Origin: a virus
IMG/VR virus record: IMGVR_UViG_3300008108_000454
Location: 1 to 27,315 of that record
Strand: one strand, 5' to 3'
Length of the DNA: 27,315 bases
Part shown: piece after piece, positions 25,784 through 27,315 of the stretch
Layout of the letters: the number at the start of each line of letters is the position of its first letter
How positions within the stretch are numbered: position 1 is the stretch's first letter
The notes under the pieces: model-generated
What the model was told of the DNA's origin: nothing
The model's database searches: none
The model's input: the letters and a program-made list of their open reading frames with translations, nothing else
Program-made: the position numbers and the translations under genes

Positions 25784-26773
25784 ATGTCTTTGCGCGTCCG
25801 CGTCCCGGCGATTGCTGACCTAGCAGGCGGCGCTCTTGTAGGGGCGTCAACCCTAACCTTCACGCCAACCGGCGCGCTGTTGGGTGATGGGCCACTTAAT
25901 GGGGCATCGGCGCTAACCTTCACGCCAATCGGCGCGCTGTTGGGTGATGGGCCGCTTAATGGGGCATCGGCGCTAACCTTCACGCCAATCGGCGCGCTGT
26001 TGGGTGATGGGCCGCTTAACGGGGCGTTAACCCTGTCTTTCACCACGGCGGCAGACCTTACCGGGTCTGGCGGCGCTGGTGATATTGCAGGCGCGGCAAC
26101 GCTAACTTTCACGACTGTTGGCGCGTTGCTTGGTGATGGCCCGCTTATCGGCGCGGCTTCGCTTACTTTTACCACGGCGGCAGACCTTACGGGATTGGGT
26201 GGTGCTGGCGCTCTTGAAGGGGTAGCAGCACTAACCTTCACGACTGAGGGCGCCCTAATAGGCGGTGGTGCGCTAGAAGGCGCTACATCGCTAACCTTTA
26301 CCACAACTGGTACTGCCATTACGGCGGCGGAAATTTCCGGCGCGACTACGCTCACATTCCTGCCGGACGCTACACTATCGGGCGGCGGTGCGGAGATAGC
26401 TGGACAAACCACGCTAACCTTTTCGGTGGCGGGTTCGCTTAACATTGAGGCCATTGCCCCGCCTGCCGGTGGCGATGATGCGCCCGCCCGCACTGAGGAC
26501 ATCCGGCGCCTTGCCAAGCGCGAAAAGCGCCGGCAACGGCTGGAAGATGAACGCGGGCGGCGTTTCCGGCAGGCGGACGTGCAAGAAGCGCTGGCGGACG
26601 CCAGAAAGGCCGCGCCGGAAGATTTTCGGGCCGAGATTGCGGCGCTTGATCGGCAAGCGCGCGACCTGGCCACGATTGACCGCATTTCCGCCTTGCTAGA
26701 CGGGATTGCGGAATTGCAAGCCCGCGCATGGGCTGATGATGACGACCTAACCGTTCTTTTAATGGTGATGTAA
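25784..26773 (+). CDS. Repeat-containing virion protein with C-terminal coiled coil
   Basis: A 329-residue protein. Residues about 15-220 consist of ten degenerate ~20-residue repeats each built on an (A/S/T)LTFT core followed by a Gly-rich turn (for example GALLGDGPLNGASALTFTPI). The first repeats are nearly identical. This suggests a beta-solenoid or strand-stacked fibre. The C-terminal ~100 residues switch to a highly charged helix (DIRRLAKREKRRQRLEDERG, RFRQADVQEALADARKAAPE) and an acidic helix (ALLDGIAELQARAWADDDDL). Phage proteins with a repeat head and a coiled-coil tail are often tail or decoration components. The precise role is unknown. An opposite-strand frame is open here only because of the repeats. 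Confidence 0.7.
   Translation: MSLRVRVPAIADLAGGALVGASTLTFTPTGALLGDGPLNGASALTFTPIGALLGDGPLNGASALTFTPIGALLGDGPLNGALTLSFTTAADLTGSGGAGDIAGAATLTFTTVGALLGDGPLIGAASLTFTTAADLTGLGGAGALEGVAALTFTTEGALIGGGALEGATSLTFTTTGTAITAAEISGATTLTFLPDATLSGGGAEIAGQTTLTFSVAGSLNIEAIAPPAGGDDAPARTEDIRRLAKREKRRQRLEDERGRRFRQADVQEALADARKAAPEDFRAEIAALDRQARDLATIDRISALLDGIAELQARAWADDDDLTVLLMVM
25841..26020 (+). repeat. Three tandem 60-bp coding repeats
   Basis: Units 25841-25900, 25901-25960 and 25961-26020 each begin GGGGC and run through CTTCACGCCAA and GGCGCGCTGTTGGGTGATGG. Units 2 and 3 differ at only one base, and unit 1 at a few. They encode 20-residue repeats of the virion protein. Nearly identical third-codon positions point to recent duplication. 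Confidence 0.9.
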
Positions 26774-27039
26774 TGCCCCGCTATCGCTGGAACCGTGACA
26801 CGCTTCGCCTGGAAGAAGTGACCGACGAGCCGCGCGCTGCGCCTGACACGCCTGGCATCATGCGTGACTTGCCGGCTTATAAGTCCCCGCTTGGCGATGG
26901 GTGGATTGATGGCCGGGCCGCGCGCCGGGAGCATTTCAAGCGCACGAATACGCGCGAGGTTGACCCTTCCGAATGGCCCGGCGGCTATCGCAGTGAAAAA
27001 TTCGCAAACCCGCGAAACCTGCCTTTGAGGCGGGACTAA
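26773..27039 (+). CDS. Small conserved phage protein near the scaffold gene
   Basis: An 88-residue protein coupled to the previous gene as TAATG. It opens MPRYRWNRDTLRLEEVTDEP and then has PGIMRDLPAYKSPLGDGWID with GRAARREHFKRTNTREVDPS. The pattern 'IMRDxxxYxSPxxGxxIxxRxxRREHLKRxxxxEVD' is a small protein I recall from many phages just upstream of the scaffold or capsid gene, function unknown. Its acidic and basic patches suggest contact with other virion proteins or DNA. Confidence 0.7.
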   Translation: MPRYRWNRDTLRLEEVTDEPRAAPDTPGIMRDLPAYKSPLGDGWIDGRAARREHFKRTNTREVDPSEWPGGYRSEKFANPRNLPLRRD

Positions 27040-27051
27040 GCAGGAGACCCC

Positions 27052-27315
27052 ATGTCAGAAATACTTGAGCAACCGGCGGTCGAAGAAACCGCGCCGGAAC
27101 CCATTACCGCGCCCGCGCCGGCAGAGACCGCCAAGCCTTCAATTCGTGACACGTTGGAAAGCGTGTTGGCGAAGGCGGAAGAACGCGGCGACGATGGGCG
27201 CTTCAAGGCCAGAGATACGGCGCCAGAACCCGCGCCAGAAACACCGGACCAGCCCGAGACAGCGAAGGCGGCAGAACCTCAAGCCGAGGCCATCGAGCCG
27301 CCTTCCTCTTGGTCC
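27052..27315 (+). CDS. Scaffold-like protein, 5' part only
   Basis: The frame starts at ATG 27052 with AGGAGAC about 9 nt upstream and runs off the window; 88 residues are visible. The sequence is highly acidic and Pro/Ala/Glu-rich (EQPAVEETAPEPITAPAPAE), with a helix DTLESVLAKAEERGDDGRF and the phrase RGDDGRFKARD of the 'RDDxGRFA' type common near the start of phage scaffolding proteins. Position after the portal and before the expected capsid gene fits. The identification is tentative because the C-terminal scaffold core is not in the window. Confidence 0.6.
   Translation, partial: MSEILEQPAVEETAPEPITAPAPAETAKPSIRDTLESVLAKAEERGDDGRFKARDTAPEPAPETPDQPETAKAAEPQAEAIEPPSSWS

Noticed and set aside
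25777-26934. 385-codon open frame on the minus strand
   Set aside because: It is antisense to the repeat-rich virion gene; its own Ser/Pro/Ala repeats are mirror images of the coding repeats, there is no ribosome-binding site, and the plus-strand gene is coupled to its neighbours.

Overview
The window is a stretch of a tailed double-stranded DNA phage (or prophage) genome from a GC-rich alphaproteobacterial host. The phage assignment rests on a holin and M15 endolysin, a terminase, a large portal protein and many tiny overlapping genes. The host assignment rests on a GcrA-type regulator, a family confined to Alphaproteobacteria, and on a holin of the gene-transfer-agent type. Most neighbouring genes are joined by ATGA, TGATG or TAATG stop/start overlaps, so translation is heavily coupled. 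I see no integrase, tRNA gene or CRISPR array.

Layout. 1-2925 (+): end of the late region, with a truncated tail-fibre-type protein, small proteins, a protein with an ADP-ribosyltransferase-like segment, a 3-TM holin and an endolysin. 3037-3064: an inverted repeat between convergent operons. 3068-8502 (-): an early/recombination operon read leftward, with a RecE-like PD-(D/E)XK exonuclease, its conserved partner, a DGQHR/ParB-like protein, a pentapeptide-repeat protein, a small protein ending in a beta-clamp-binding QLSLF motif, and several small unknowns, including a 42-residue membrane protein hidden between two genes. 8550-8641: divergent promoters whose -35 boxes form a perfect inverted repeat. 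8650-16395 (+): Cro-like repressor, zinc-ribbon protein, GcrA-like regulator, sigma-region-4-like protein, a string of tiny membrane proteins, a VRR-NUC nuclease, a prim-pol/RepA-type primase-helicase, and a gene combining a second QLSLF motif with an iteron-like array and long palindrome that may be the replication origin. 16425-17998 (+): a promoter with a palindromic operator, small genes, an HTH protein and a 218-residue stand-alone class II aminoacyl-tRNA synthetase core most like glycyl-tRNA synthetase. 17995-18337 (+): a gene-free segment with a promoter, a complete hammerhead self-cleaving ribozyme flanked by two copies of a hairpin repeat, a strong orphan Shine-Dalgarno and a stable hairpin. 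18337-27315 (+): the packaging and structural operon: an 11-residue basic peptide, a putative small terminase, a large terminase split into two overlapping frames with internal sequence missing, two LamG-like proteins, portal, small structural proteins, a 60-bp-repeat protein and a scaffold-like protein cut by the window edge.

The most striking element is the type I hammerhead ribozyme in the 5' leader of the terminase/structural operon, immediately downstream of the glycyl-tRNA-synthetase-like gene. Its core matches the consensus at every conserved position. The simplest model is that the late mRNA is self-cleaved in its leader; the flanking repeats, the orphan ribosome-binding site and the synthetase-like protein suggest, but do not prove, a larger RNA-based control or packaging element.
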